A model generated the notes under the pieces. It was not told where the DNA came from. It saw only the letters and a program-made list of their open reading frames with translations, and searched no databases. Below are positions 9,618 to 18,465 of a DNA stretch of 64,000 bases, piece after piece. The stretch's first letter is position 1; each line of letters begins with the position of its first letter. Source of the stretch: Alteromonas mediterranea DE (GTDB lineage Bacteria > Pseudomonadota > Gammaproteobacteria > Enterobacterales > Alteromonadaceae); the NCBI RefSeq assembly GCF_000020585.3, contig NC_011138.3:3512140-3576139 (forward strand), read 5' to 3'. Position numbers and translations under genes: made by a program.

Positions 9618-9878
9618 TCAGCTGTTGCTATCAGGTAATGTAACGTTCAATTCTAGTACGCTGCACTCGTCGTTATTGTCTAGCTGCACCGACACCTGGT
9701 CATCGGCAATAGTGACGTATTTACGGATAACCTGAATAATCTCTTGCTGCATCATGGGCAAATAGTCAGGCTCGGTGCGCTTCTTACGTTCATGGGCCAC
9801 AATGATTTGTAACCGCTCCTTGGCAACCGCCGCAGTGCTCGGTTTTTGCTTCTTTTTGAGTAAGTCAAAAATGCCCAT
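9618..9878 (-). CDS. minE: cell division topological specificity factor MinE
   Basis: Activates MinD ATPase and drives Min oscillation so that division septa form at mid-cell. The N-terminal membrane-targeting helix [14 protein letters not shown] is followed by the anti-MinCD stretch [18 protein letters not shown] and a C-terminal topological domain; 86 residues, as usual. Its ATG overlaps the minD stop codon by one base (TAATG), indicating translational coupling. Last gene of the minC-minD-minE operon. Confidence 0.97.
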   Translation of the reverse strand: MGIFDLLKKKQKPSTAAVAKERLQIIVAHERKKRTEPDYLPMMQQEIIQVIRKYVTIADDQVSVQLDNNDECSVLELNVTLPDSNS

Positions 9879-10687
9879 TACTTCCCTCCTAGCAGACGCT
9901 TAAAGAACCCTTTTTTCTCTGCATCAAGGAAACGATGTGGAACAGTTTCGCCTAGCAGACGTTTAACGGCGTCAGCATAAGCTTGTCCTGCGTTAGCCTC
10001 TTCGTCAAGAATAACCGGTTGCCCTTGGTTCGATGCTTTTAGCACTGATTCTGACTCTGGAATAACACCTAATAGTGGGATAGCGAGTATTTCTTCAACA
10101 TCAGCAACACTCAGCATTTCGGCGCTTTCTACCCGAGACGGGTTGTAGCGGGTCAAAAGAAGGTGCTCTTTTACCGGCTCGCCTTTTTCAGCACGCATTG
10201 ACTTGCTTTGTAAAATACCCAGGATTCTGTCTGAATCGCGCACTGATGATACCTCAGGGTTTGTAACCACAATGGCCTCGTCAGCAAAGTACAATGCCAT
10301 TTGTGCGCCCTGCTCAATACCTGCTGGAGAGTCGCAGATAATAAACTCGAAGTCCTTTTTAAGTTCATCGAGTACGGCCTGAACACCATCAACGGTTAGG
10401 GCATCTTTATCACGGGTTTGAGAAGCCGGTAGAATAAACAAGTTTTCTGTGCGCTTGTCTTTAATAAGGGCCTGCTTAAGCGACGCTTCTTTATTAATAA
10501 CATTCACAAAATCGTAAACAACACGACGCTCACAGCCCATGATCAGATCGAGGTTTCGCAAACCCACATCGAAGTCGATCACCACGGTTTTGTGCCCTGC
10601 TAATGCAAGCCCTGTACTAATTGCTGCACTTGATGTGGTTTTACCCACACCTCCCTTTCCTGAGGTTACTACGATAATCTTTGCCAT
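9878..10687 (-). CDS. minD: septum site-determining ATPase MinD
   Basis: Membrane-binding ParA-type ATPase that recruits MinC to the poles. The deviant Walker A motif [12 protein letters not shown] (residues 9-20) with its signature Lys, the Walker A' [10 protein letters not shown] and the Walker B CDSPAGIE are all present. The C-terminal amphipathic membrane-targeting helix reads [12 protein letters not shown]. 269 residues, near identical in length to E. coli MinD. It has an AGGAAAG ribosome site and lies 30 bp after minC. Confidence 0.98.
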   Translation of the reverse strand: MAKIIVVTSGKGGVGKTTSSAAISTGLALAGHKTVVIDFDVGLRNLDLIMGCERRVVYDFVNVINKEASLKQALIKDKRTENLFILPASQTRDKDALTVDGVQAVLDELKKDFEFIICDSPAGIEQGAQMALYFADEAIVVTNPEVSSVRDSDRILGILQSKSMRAEKGEPVKEHLLLTRYNPSRVESAEMLSVADVEEILAIPLLGVIPESESVLKASNQGQPVILDEEANAGQAYADAVKRLLGETVPHRFLDAEKKGFFKRLLGGK

Positions 10688-10717
10688 CTATTCTTTCCTA
10701 TTAGTGCGTACAAAGCA

Positions 10718-11512
10718 TTAAGCCAACGGCTCTATACGTAACGTTTCTTCTTCTAAAAATACTTGCGCAGGTTTCTTCCAGCATTCACCTTTCACGGTTT
10801 CGTGCATAATGAATTGCCCTGCAATTGAAATTAGTTCTGCATCTAACGACTGACAAAATACGCGAGCGCCGGTATTTCCCTTTACGCCTGCGAGCGCACG
10901 GCCGCGCAGTGTCCCGTAAACATGGATGTTGCCATCGGCAAGCAGTTCGGCCCCTTCACTCACGGATGCCGTAACTACTAAGTCGCTTCCTTCTGCATAA
11001 ACTTGCTGACCAGACCTTACCGGGCGGTTAATCACCTTGGCAGGCTTTAGCGTAGCTACAGCAGGCGGGCTTATCGCTTCAGCCTTTGCCGGTGCGGCCG
11101 GCTCATTATTTTGAGATTGGGCAGACTCCGCATCGCTGTTGGTTGTGCTTTCGCTTTTAACCTCAGCACTTTGCGCTGTTTTTTGTGAACGAAGCGTACT
11201 ATCTGTGAATTTACTTTGACTTACATCGGCAAGACCTAAGTCATTAATCGTTGGTTTTAGCTCTGCCACTTCCCCTTTAACCGCCATAGGCTGTAGCTGT
11301 AACCTGCGACACAGTGCAACAAGTAGTTCGAATTCAGTGGCCGATAGGGGCTTAATGAGGTGCAATATCAGTGAGGAACGCGTGAAAAACTGTGGCGCAC
11401 TGGCAACCTTCTGAGACAACTGAGCTTCAAAGTTATCTGGCTCAAAATCTAATACTTCTAACACAATACTGGTGAGCGTAGTGCCCTTCATGCGAAAGCA
11501 AGTTTCTGTCAT
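10718..11512 (-). CDS. minC: septum site-determining protein MinC
   Basis: Inhibitor of FtsZ ring assembly. The N-terminal FtsZ-interacting domain covers about residues 1-100 and the C-terminal beta-helix domain with repeated Gly turns ([17 protein letters not shown]) covers about 165-264. The two are joined by a linker of roughly 65 residues rich in Ser, Ala, Gln, Glu and Pro, which explains the length of 264 against about 231 in E. coli. The ATG at 11512 has GGGAAG at the proper distance. First gene of minCDE. Confidence 0.95.
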   Translation of the reverse strand: MTETCFRMKGTTLTSIVLEVLDFEPDNFEAQLSQKVASAPQFFTRSSLILHLIKPLSATEFELLVALCRRLQLQPMAVKGEVAELKPTINDLGLADVSQSKFTDSTLRSQKTAQSAEVKSESTTNSDAESAQSQNNEPAAPAKAEAISPPAVATLKPAKVINRPVRSGQQVYAEGSDLVVTASVSEGAELLADGNIHVYGTLRGRALAGVKGNTGARVFCQSLDAELISIAGQFIMHETVKGECWKKPAQVFLEEETLRIEPLA

Positions 11513-11842
11513 TTTTTCTTCCCGAAAAGGTGTTGCTTGTGACTAAGCTTTAAAGCAAAACCTATTAGCGCAATATGTTGTTGCTGTCTAACGCAGCTGT
11601 ATAAATCTTTCAGTGTGTCACTGTATCAAAAATTGCGTGTACATACAGCAACTGTGCGGTGTGTTTAACACGTTATTGGCATACTTTTATTTCAAAGACT
11701 AAGCCAAGAACATGCCAACAAGCGAATAGTTTTTACGCGGCAAGGGGGGCTAGCATTGTTGCTCAGGTTTTTACGGCGGCGTTAAGACGAAAAAGTGCGA
11801 CTCTCGGTCGCACTTTTTCGCGTTTAGGGGCATGTTTTATAT
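11513..11842. other. intergenic region between minC and fumC
   Basis: This 330-bp stretch must carry the minC promoter near 11520-11650 and the fumC terminator (11788-11820). The only open frame across it (11659-11928, plus) runs through the terminator hairpin and into the end of fumC and shows no family signal, so I do not call a gene. Confidence 0.5.
11788..11820. terminator. 13-bp perfect hairpin, fumC terminator
   Basis: CGAAAAAGTGCGA (11788-11800) pairs exactly with TCGCACTTTTTCG (11808-11820), loop 7 nt. A-rich and T-rich arms make it usable on the minus strand after fumC. Confidence 0.8.
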
Positions 11843-13216
11843 TTAAGGCCGGGTTAACTTTTCAGGGTCTAACAGTTGTACCAACTCGTCTCTGGGAATA
11901 TCTGTCATCGCCTCGGCCACATCGATAACCGGCTTGTTTTCCTTATAAGCGGTTTTTGCAATTTCCGCAGCTTTAGCGTAGCCAATAACCGGGTTTAGGG
12001 CGGTTACAAGTACGGGGTTTCGATAAAGCGCTTCTTCTAAATTATCCTGGTTAACGGTAAACCCTTTAATCGCCTGTTCGCCGATAAGGCTTGCACTGTT
12101 GGTCATTAGCGACAAACTTGAAAGCAAGTTGGTCGCAATCATTGGCAGCATCACATTAAGCTCAAAGTTACCAGACTGGCCGCCCACGGTTATGGCCGCA
12201 TCATTCCCAATAACCTGAGCAGAAGCCATCGCCACGGCTTCGGGAATTACCGGGTTCACCTTGCCAGGCATAATAGACGAGCCAGGCTGTAATGCCGGTA
12301 ACGCTATTTCGCCAAGCCCAGCTAGCGGGCCGGAATTCATCCAGCGCAAATCGTTCGCGATTTTCATTAACGTCACCGCTAAGCTTTTCAGCGCACCAGA
12401 TAAGGTTACCGCCGTATCCTGCGAGCCGATAAGTGCAAAAAAATTATCTGCTGGCGTAAACGGAATATCAGTAAGTTCTTTTAACGTTTCAGAAAACGCT
12501 GGGGCAAAGTCGGCATGGGCGTTTATCCCCGTCCCTACTGCGGTCCCCCCTTGGGCTAGGGTTTGAATTGCGGGCTGCACTGAGCGAAGGGTTGCTAGCT
12601 GCTGTTTTAACTGCGCCGACCACGCCATTAGGCTTTGGTCCATACGAACAGGCATAGCATCCATTAAATGTGTACGCCCTGTCTTGCAGTATTGCGCCAC
12701 AGACTCTGCTTTGACTTCAATCACCTCAATTAAGCTTTCGACCGCAGGGATGAGTTCGCCCGATAGGGCAATTGCCGCACTTACATGAATGGTGGTGGGT
12801 ATTACGTCGTTAGAACTTTGTCCATAGTTTACATGATCGTTGGGGTGTACTTTTTCATTCGCGTTACGTGAGGCTAGCTGCGCAATCACTTCGTTCGCAT
12901 TCATGTTAGTACTCGTCCCAGAGCCGGTTTGAAACACATCTACCGGAAAGTGTACTAATACATCATCCATTGCTAAAAGTTCATCACACGCGTTAACGAT
13001 GGCTTGCCCGCGGTCAACGGTTAGTGCTTCAAGTTTCATGTTTGCTTGCGCCGCTGCCTTTTTAACGGTGATGAGTGCGCGAATGAATGCCTCTGGCATT
13101 TGCTGACCGCTTACGGGGAAGTTGTTTATAGCCCGTTGCGTTTGCGCGCCATATAGTGCGTTTTTGGGTACTTCAAGCTCTCCCATGCTGTCGCGTTCTG
13201 TGCGTGTCGCTGTCAT
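11843..13216 (-). CDS. fumC: class II fumarate hydratase FumC
   Basis: Iron-independent fumarase converting fumarate to malate in the TCA cycle; a tetramer of the fumarase/aspartase superfamily. The signature GSSIMPGKVNP, the active-site segments TGSGTSTNMN, NYGQSSND and GRTHLMDAMP, and the helical core are present. From the ATG at 13216, which has AAGGA upstream, the protein has 457 residues, close to the usual 460; an upstream in-frame start would add a non-conserved 19-residue leader. As an Fe-free isoenzyme it is typically used under iron limitation or oxidative stress, which fits the possible Fur box in the upstream region. Confidence 0.96.
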   Translation of the reverse strand: MTATRTERDSMGELEVPKNALYGAQTQRAINNFPVSGQQMPEAFIRALITVKKAAAQANMKLEALTVDRGQAIVNACDELLAMDDVLVHFPVDVFQTGSGTSTNMNANEVIAQLASRNANEKVHPNDHVNYGQSSNDVIPTTIHVSAAIALSGELIPAVESLIEVIEVKAESVAQYCKTGRTHLMDAMPVRMDQSLMAWSAQLKQQLATLRSVQPAIQTLAQGGTAVGTGINAHADFAPAFSETLKELTDIPFTPADNFFALIGSQDTAVTLSGALKSLAVTLMKIANDLRWMNSGPLAGLGEIALPALQPGSSIMPGKVNPVIPEAVAMASAQVIGNDAAITVGGQSGNFELNVMLPMIATNLLSSLSLMTNSASLIGEQAIKGFTVNQDNLEEALYRNPVLVTALNPVIGYAKAAEIAKTAYKENKPVIDVAEAMTDIPRDELVQLLDPEKLTRP

Positions 13217-13629
13217 TACTCGTGTCCTTGTATTGATGAAAATGGTTGAAAACTTAGGTACTGCGCTTAGCAAGCTTCCCCTGCTTTGAACCTGCTCATA
13301 TCTATTGTTATCCGTGCAAAGCCTATTCGATCACTCTTTTTACTCAATATAACGGTTTGCGTTTCATTCTGACCGCTATAAAGCTAACTAGCGCCTCGAT
13401 AAAGCCAACTGATTAGCTTGATGTTTAATTGGCGCGGCAAGCAGCATATCACCTTGTGTACGTTTACTTGCCGTTACACGAATGAAAGTACATTGAGCAT
13501 AGCACCAATAAAAACAAATGATAACCATTAGCATTTGATTTGATCTAGTGGTACGCTGATACGTATGTAAGGATGAACCATTTCGTTCCACCAATAGGTG
13601 TAATTCATCTAAATTCAAGGACATTATCT
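13217..13629. other. divergent promoter region of fumC and azurin
   Basis: 413 bp between divergent genes. No convincing gene; a minus-strand frame at 13388-13624 (78 residues) has no recognisable domain or ribosome site. The region contains a Fur-like palindrome at 13519-13533. Confidence 0.5.
13519..13533. promoter_or_regulatory. possible Fur box
   Basis: TGATAACCATTAGCA matches the 7-1-7 Fur core TGATAATNATTATCA at 12 of the 14 defined positions. It lies 97 bp before the azurin start and about 300 bp before fumC. Position and match make it plausible, not proven. Confidence 0.4.
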
Positions 13630-14079
13630 ATGATTAAGAAGTTACTTGGAGGCGCTACGTTTCTTTTCTTCGCTTCAAGCGCTTTTGCAAATGACTGTGC
13701 TGTTACCGTAGAAAGTAACGACGCTATGCAATTTAATACGTCAAATGTGGTTATTCCAGCAAGCTGTGATGAGTTTACCGTCACGCTTAAACATACCGGT
13801 CAGTTACCGAAACAGTCTATGGGCCATAACTGGGTTATGACAGCCAAGGCAGATGGACAAGCTGTAGCAACCGACGGTATGAGCGCTGGTTTAGACAATA
13901 ACTACATTAAGCCTAACGATGAGAGAGTCATTGGCGCTACAGAAATTATTGGCGGCGGTGAAGAAACCTCTACCACGTTTTCAGTAAAAGGGTTGAGTAA
14001 AGATGAAGACTATATGTTTTTCTGCTCTTTCCCAGGCCACATTGGCATAATGCAGGGAACGGTTACACTAGAAAGTTAA
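13630..14079 (+). CDS. azu: azurin (type 1 blue copper protein)
   Basis: Periplasmic electron carrier. The signal peptide is residues 1-20 (cleavage after SAFA). In mature numbering the copper ligands fall at His46 (GHNW), Cys112 (FFCSFPGH), His117 and Met121 (GIM), and the disulfide pair at Cys3 and Cys26, exactly the Pseudomonas aeruginosa azurin positions; mature length is 129. A start at 13573 would put 19 residues in front of the signal peptide, while AAGGA upstream of 13630 supports this ATG. Single gene; likely partners are cytochromes or peroxidases not present in the window. Confidence 0.97.
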   Translation: MIKKLLGGATFLFFASSAFANDCAVTVESNDAMQFNTSNVVIPASCDEFTVTLKHTGQLPKQSMGHNWVMTAKADGQAVATDGMSAGLDNNYIKPNDERVIGATEIIGGGEETSTTFSVKGLSKDEDYMFFCSFPGHIGIMQGTVTLES

Positions 14080-14192
14080 TAGTAAAAACGTGTTGGCGCG
14101 CCAGTAAACCGGTGCGCCTTTATCATTATGACTGTATTACGCTAAGCTAACGCTTCTCGATACAGGCTTTAGTTATAGTCATTAACTTGGAA

Positions 14193-14900
14193 TTATTCCA
14201 CGCCAACAGAAAGCGCCTTATTCCAAGGTACGCTTAGCTCATAGTTATCTTTTCGCGTTTTATATTGATACACAGTGGTAGATAACTCGATGGTTTCAAT
14301 ATCTATATCGCCGGGAATGTTGAGCGTTAGGTTAACCGCTTGGAAAAAGCGAAAGCGGTATTTCACATCCTCACCCAATGCACCTGATTTACCCGATGTT
14401 AGCGTTACCGGCTCGCCATTTCGCTTCCCTGTAATCACAATTTTTACATTGCCATTTATTACCGCTTTCTTCTGCTTCGCCTGAAGTAACACCATTCTTA
14501 GCTGGTAAGTCTCTTCAGCGACGGGAAAGACTTCCACCCCCTCAATGGCAAAGCCTGCATCAACTTTTTCTGGGGCCATCACCCGCTCGTAAAAGCCTAA
14601 TAGCTCTTGCTGCGCTTCTAGCTCTTTTTTCTGCTCACTTAAGGTGCTGGTAATTTTTTCTGCTTCTAGTTTTGATAATTCTATAGCCACTTCAAGTTGA
14701 TTTACTCTCGTGATCAGGGTGTTATTTTCGCTAGACAAAATGGCAATAGTGTCTTGCTGGGCCTGTACTTTTTTATGGTCTCCCTCATCAATCATTCGGG
14801 CGAGTTTATAACCAAACCCCACCATGACTAACATAATAAGCGCCACCAGCAGTGACCATTTATAATTGCCTAGTACTTCTTTTAACTGATCTGTTGTCAT
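14193..14900 (-). CDS. membrane-anchored coiled-coil protein (DUF6776-like)
   Basis: Function unknown. One N-terminal transmembrane helix (about residues 17-34, LLVALIMLVMVGFGY), then a heptad-rich coiled coil (about 45-110, with repeated Leu and Glu/Lys), then a C-terminal globular beta domain of about 115 residues containing VKIVITGKRNGEP. The topology suggests an inner-membrane anchor with a periplasmic domain. A GTG at 14924 would add 8 residues; neither start has a strong ribosome site. The architecture resembles proteins labelled DUF6776 in gammaproteobacteria. It is divergent from the ClC gene. Confidence 0.65.
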   Translation of the reverse strand: MTTDQLKEVLGNYKWSLLVALIMLVMVGFGYKLARMIDEGDHKKVQAQQDTIAILSSENNTLITRVNQLEVAIELSKLEAEKITSTLSEQKKELEAQQELLGFYERVMAPEKVDAGFAIEGVEVFPVAEETYQLRMVLLQAKQKKAVINGNVKIVITGKRNGEPVTLTSGKSGALGEDVKYRFRFFQAVNLTLNIPGDIDIETIELSTTVYQYKTRKDNYELSVPWNKALSVGVE

Positions 14901-15006
14901 CTTCTCTACATCTATAAAAAACACTCAGTGCTAAAGCGTTCTAAATATTATGAATTTTAAGTGTTTATGGTAAGCTGCTAGCTACGTTAATCAACTGTAC
15001 CACAAC

Positions 15007-16683
15007 ATGCGCTTGCAGGCTTTAAGAGAGGAAGTAGCTCACCCACGCACATCCATTCAGTTGTGCATGCTGGGCATTGTAGGGGGAACCTGCGCGGCGC
15101 TTATCATTATATTGTTTCGGCTCTGTGTTGAGTGGCTACAAGAAACCGGCGTATCGTCGCTTCAAGCTGTGCTTACCTACGACTGGTTAGTTTGGCTTAT
15201 CATGCCTTTTATCAGCGTAGGGTTAATACTGTTCATCGCATTTCTTACTGGCTTCAAGCATTACCGTCTGGGTATCCCCTTCGTTATACACAGGGTTAAG
15301 TATTATTACGGCTATGTACCACTTAGAACCACAATAAACCAGTTTTTTGGCGGCATGCTTGCCTTAGTGGGGGGCTTTGTTGTAGGAAGAGAAGGTCCAT
15401 CGGTGCACATGGGCGCTTCTGGCAGTAGCTTTTTAGGGCAATGGCTTAGGCTGCCTTACAACAGTATACGTATTCTGGCTGGGTGCGGCATTGCTGCAGG
15501 TATCTCGGCATCGTTCAACACCCCATTTGCCGCCGTTATTTTTGTTATGGAAGTGGTGCTTCGAGAATACAAAATTCATATCTTTGTTCCCATTATGCTA
15601 GCGGCCGCCTGCGGCTCTGTACTGACCAGAATAGTGTTTGGCGAAGTGAACGAACTGTCGTTTTTATCTTTTAACGCGTTCAGCCAGTGGATGTACTTTT
15701 ACTTGGTGCTGTTAGGTGTTTTACTGGGCATGTTGGCGGTGTTATTCAACAGCCAGTTAATGAGCGTTATGACCTGGTTTCGCCCCGTTTCTATGGTGTG
15801 GCGCTTAGTACTTGCCGCGCTAATAACCGGTACAATCGGTATGTTTATCCCCGAGGCGCTTGGTGCTAATTTTATAGACGTAGAGCATTTGTTTGATAGC
15901 TCTCCGGGCGCTTTACTACTGGTATCTACCCTAATATTCAAGGTGATACTGGCGGTGTTCGCTATTGGTTTGGGAATACCGGGGGGCATCATTGGCCCAG
16001 TGATGGTAATTGGCATGCTGGCAGGCGCGGTGTTGTTATTACCGCTTTCCTACTTTATCAACGTTCCTGAGTTTACCAACAGCTTCGCTTTACTGGGCAT
16101 AGCCGGCATGCTGACTGCGGTTTTGCACGCCCCCCTTGCTGCCCTATCTGCGGTTATGGAGCTTTCATATAGCCCGCAAATAATTTTGCCCGCTATGCTT
16201 GTCATTGTGCCTGCTTACGTGACCTCAACGCAGTTTTTCGGTAACCGTTCCATATTCATCCGTCAGCTCGACTACCAGAACTTACCTTACGCCATTTCGT
16301 CTATTCGCGAGGCCCTTGAAAAAACCGGCGTACTTGCGGCCATGAACACAGAGTACAAACTTTTTCACGATGCACCAGAGGCTGCACTTTTCAACTACTT
16401 AGAAAGTAATCCAACAAAAATTGTCATTCAGAAGTCAAAGTTTGAAATAGATGTGCAGTATAAACTGGTCCAATACAATGTCAGCTTGGAACACGATGCA
16501 TCTGCCTTAAACTATTATGATATGGAAGGCATAAGTGCGCAGTCCACACTGCACGAAGTGTATGAACATCTCAAAAATTCGCGCTCTGGCGCTGTTTATA
16601 TTTACGATCAGGAGCTTAACGATATTATTGGCGTAGTTACGTGGAATATCCTGCAAAGCTTCTTACAAAAGGCTCATTACTAA
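15007..16683 (+). CDS. ClC-family chloride channel/transporter with CBS-like tail
   Basis: Inner-membrane anion channel or H+/Cl- exchanger with about 11 hydrophobic segments in residues 20-425. The gating glutamate motif GREGPSVHMGA and the second anion motif GIPGGIIGPVM are intact. Two positions differ from exchangers of the E. coli type: the first anion motif reads YRLGIPF where a Ser (GSGIP) is usual, and the internal proton-path Glu pair reads MEVV rather than EE. Residues after about 430 form a cytosolic tail ending in a CBS-like unit (SRSGAVYIYD, IIGVVTWNIL). 558 residues. hemJ follows after one base, so the two are co-transcribed. Confidence 0.9.
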   Translation: MRLQALREEVAHPRTSIQLCMLGIVGGTCAALIIILFRLCVEWLQETGVSSLQAVLTYDWLVWLIMPFISVGLILFIAFLTGFKHYRLGIPFVIHRVKYYYGYVPLRTTINQFFGGMLALVGGFVVGREGPSVHMGASGSSFLGQWLRLPYNSIRILAGCGIAAGISASFNTPFAAVIFVMEVVLREYKIHIFVPIMLAAACGSVLTRIVFGEVNELSFLSFNAFSQWMYFYLVLLGVLLGMLAVLFNSQLMSVMTWFRPVSMVWRLVLAALITGTIGMFIPEALGANFIDVEHLFDSSPGALLLVSTLIFKVILAVFAIGLGIPGGIIGPVMVIGMLAGAVLLLPLSYFINVPEFTNSFALLGIAGMLTAVLHAPLAALSAVMELSYSPQIILPAMLVIVPAYVTSTQFFGNRSIFIRQLDYQNLPYAISSIREALEKTGVLAAMNTEYKLFHDAPEAALFNYLESNPTKIVIQKSKFEIDVQYKLVQYNVSLEHDASALNYYDMEGISAQSTLHEVYEHLKNSRSGAVYIYDQELNDIIGVVTWNILQSFLQKAHY

Positions 16684-16684
16684 T

Positions 16685-17113
16685 ATGTACATTTTATGGT
16701 TTAAGGCACTGCATATCTTTTTCATGTTGGCATGGATGGCCGGGTTATTTTATTTACCTAGGTTGTTTGTCTACCATGCCACCACACAATCTCAAGTGGT
16801 AAAGGATGAATTTAAGGTGATGGAACGCCGGTTGTGGTTCTTTGTTACACCATTCGCCTTGTTAACTCTGGCATTCGGCGTTGCGCTTATTGTCAGCTAC
16901 GGGGGCACGTGGTTTAAAATGTCAGGGTGGCTTCATATAAAGTTACTGTTGTTGCTTGCTATTTACGGGTATCACTTCTATTTGTTTAAGTTAATGAAGC
17001 AATTCGCACGGGACGAAAACAGACACACGCCCCGTTTTTATCGTTTTTTAAATGAAGCGCCGGTATTAATTATTCTCGCTATCGTTTGTCTCGCGGTGGT
17101 GAAACCTTTTTAG
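16685..17113 (+). CDS. hemJ: protoporphyrinogen oxidase HemJ
   Basis: Small integral membrane enzyme for the penultimate step of heme synthesis (protoporphyrinogen IX to protoporphyrin IX). 142 residues with four hydrophobic helices. The N-terminus carries the conserved heme-ligand His in FKALHIFFMLAWMAGLFYLPRLFVYH, and the Arg/Lys-rich loop ERRLW and the GWLHIKLLLL segment match the family. It starts one base after the ClC stop codon, so translation is probably coupled. UPF0093 is the older family name. Confidence 0.93.
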   Translation: MYILWFKALHIFFMLAWMAGLFYLPRLFVYHATTQSQVVKDEFKVMERRLWFFVTPFALLTLAFGVALIVSYGGTWFKMSGWLHIKLLLLLAIYGYHFYLFKLMKQFARDENRHTPRFYRFLNEAPVLIILAIVCLAVVKPF

Positions 17114-17295
17114 GGGTAACGCTAAAGCAAACACGTAAAATATACGCGCTAGACAGCACTTAAGGAAACAGTACTTATGGAAACTGTACTGCCTAGCAAT
17201 AGTTAAGTAACTAAACGTGATGTTGATGTACACATAGTCGCCGAGTAGACCCCACTTCTCGGTTTTAATGAATTGTTCAGATCGGAAGACTTACC

Positions 17296-17484
17296 ATGGA
17301 TGATAGTAATCAGCACCTTAAACATTTGCTAAAGCAAACCGACCTCGCCTTCAAGGCGCTTATGAGAGAGCCTGCTTCTAGCCTGCTTAACGAGCAATAT
17401 GAAAAAGCGAAGCTAGAGCTAGACACCTATACCGCTTCGCTTAAGCACACGCTAAATCAACGTCAGTATCAACGGCAGCGTTAA
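17296..17484 (+). CDS. small hypothetical protein, 62 residues
   Basis: Not recognised. A short, charged, probably all-helical soluble protein: two predicted helices (LKHLLKQTDLAFKALM and SLLNEQYEKAKLELDTYTASL) and a basic, Gln/Arg-rich tail. The ATG at 17296 has GGAAG seven bases upstream and the frame sits in its own intergenic space, which favours a real gene. No signal peptide or Cys. It could be a regulatory or chaperone-like helper, but nothing specific supports that. Confidence 0.55.
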   Translation: MDDSNQHLKHLLKQTDLAFKALMREPASSLLNEQYEKAKLELDTYTASLKHTLNQRQYQRQR

Positions 17485-17523
17485 TTTACTGCAATCAGCT
17501 ACAGCACCATATAATGCTTTTCA

Positions 17524-18225
17524 TTAAGTTATTTTGGTATACATTTCAAATTGATTAGGTAAGGAACTTGCAAGCTCCCCTGAAAGGTTCGTGTAATCTG
17601 CGAGTACCGATGGCAACTGCTTTACAAGCAGCCCCATGTTGCCTTTGAGCTCCTTCGCTTGCTTCTCATTTCGATATGAAAGTGCTAATTCCACGTTCGC
17701 CAGTGTAGAAAACAACTTTAAACACCGTGATAACCTTGATTCCGCAGGCTCTGCCTGCTCAGATGAAGCCGGTTTATCGTCTGGAGGCACTTCTTTACTA
17801 GCAGTGCTGTTTTTCTCTAAGTGCTGCCATGCATCTTCCCACACCGGTTCTAACTGTTTATGCACCTGTAATAGTCCATTTAACCAATTTTCTAGTGCGG
17901 GGGATGGGTAGGCGCTACCTTCTATTTCTAACGTTTTTAGCAATTCGCAAGGAAGGGGAGACTTTTCTTGACGCATAAAGTCTAAATGCGCGCGCAGGCC
18001 GTTCATGAGAGCGTCGGCTAACTTATCTACATCTTTATCGACCAGTTGGCTGTTGCTAGACTGAATAAGCCAAGGCATCCATTGTTCCGGCATCGGAATT
18101 TCAGGCGCCGATGCCACAGCGAATATCATTCCATCAATATGATGGGGACTTGGCAGAACCTCTCTAAAGCTAGGTAATGAAACAATATCGCTGATTGTAT
18201 TTATTGGAAACCCGTCATTCACCAT
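17524..18225 (-). CDS. UPF0149 / YecA-YgfB family protein
   Basis: Alpha-helical protein of the UPF0149 family. The N-terminal segment HIDGMIFAVASAPEIPMPEQWMPWLI matches the family pattern (helix, then a Pro-rich turn and W-x-P-x-L). The centre holds a low-complexity spacer rich in Glu, Ser and Pro (about residues 140-165), followed by a long helical domain. There is no C-terminal SEC-C zinc motif. 233 residues. The ATG at 18225 has AGGAC upstream. Molecular role unknown; divergent from the Nramp gene. Confidence 0.65.
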   Translation of the reverse strand: MVNDGFPINTISDIVSLPSFREVLPSPHHIDGMIFAVASAPEIPMPEQWMPWLIQSSNSQLVDKDVDKLADALMNGLRAHLDFMRQEKSPLPCELLKTLEIEGSAYPSPALENWLNGLLQVHKQLEPVWEDAWQHLEKNSTASKEVPPDDKPASSEQAEPAESRLSRCLKLFSTLANVELALSYRNEKQAKELKGNMGLLVKQLPSVLADYTNLSGELASSLPNQFEMYTKIT

Positions 18226-18303
18226 TACAGTCCTATTTTAATTTGCGTTCTCTTTCATGAAACGGTAGTCTGCGCGGCCACTTTGCAAGGGGGCGTTTTT
18301 AAA

Positions 18304-18326
18304 GCCTTATATCATTCATATAAGGC
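18304..18326. promoter_or_regulatory. 9-bp inverted repeat, candidate operator
   Basis: GCCTTATAT (18304-18312) and ATATAAGGC (18318-18326) form a perfect interrupted palindrome in the divergent promoter region of the UPF0149 and Nramp genes. Shape and position suit a dimeric repressor site; the regulator is not known. Confidence 0.5.
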
Positions 18327-18354
18327 ATAAAGTAAAGCACGACACTTGCATTGG

Positions 18355-18433
18355 GCACGCGACAATAGGTTTAAAACCAATCTGTTACTGTATTGGTTTA
18401 GCGGTACTGTTGCGTGCTCGCCTACCTATTGTC
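18355..18433 (+). promoter_or_regulatory. interleaved inverted repeats before the Nramp gene
   Basis: Three exact pairings are nested and crossed: GCACGC (18355-18360) with GCGTGC (18412-18417); GACAATAGGT (18361-18370) with ACCTATTGTC (18424-18433); AAACCAAT (18374-18381) with ATTGGTTT (18392-18399). The first two cross each other, giving either a pseudoknot in the leader RNA or mutually exclusive stems, ending 32 bp before the start codon. It could also be a short mobile-repeat remnant. Confidence 0.45.
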
Positions 18434-18465
18434 ATGATAGCAAAACTTAACTAAGAGTCGTTGCA

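Noticed and set aside
11659..11928. Plus-strand open frame of 89 residues between minC and fumC
   Set aside because: It crosses the fumC terminator hairpin and enters the fumC 3' end; no domain, no ribosome site.
13388..13624. Minus-strand open frame of 78 residues in the fumC-azurin gap
   Set aside because: No ribosome site or domain; overlaps the Fur-like site and the azurin leader.
18304..18465. yybP-ykoY manganese riboswitch before the Nramp gene
   Set aside because: The conserved motif elements of that riboswitch are not visible; the pairing pattern is different.
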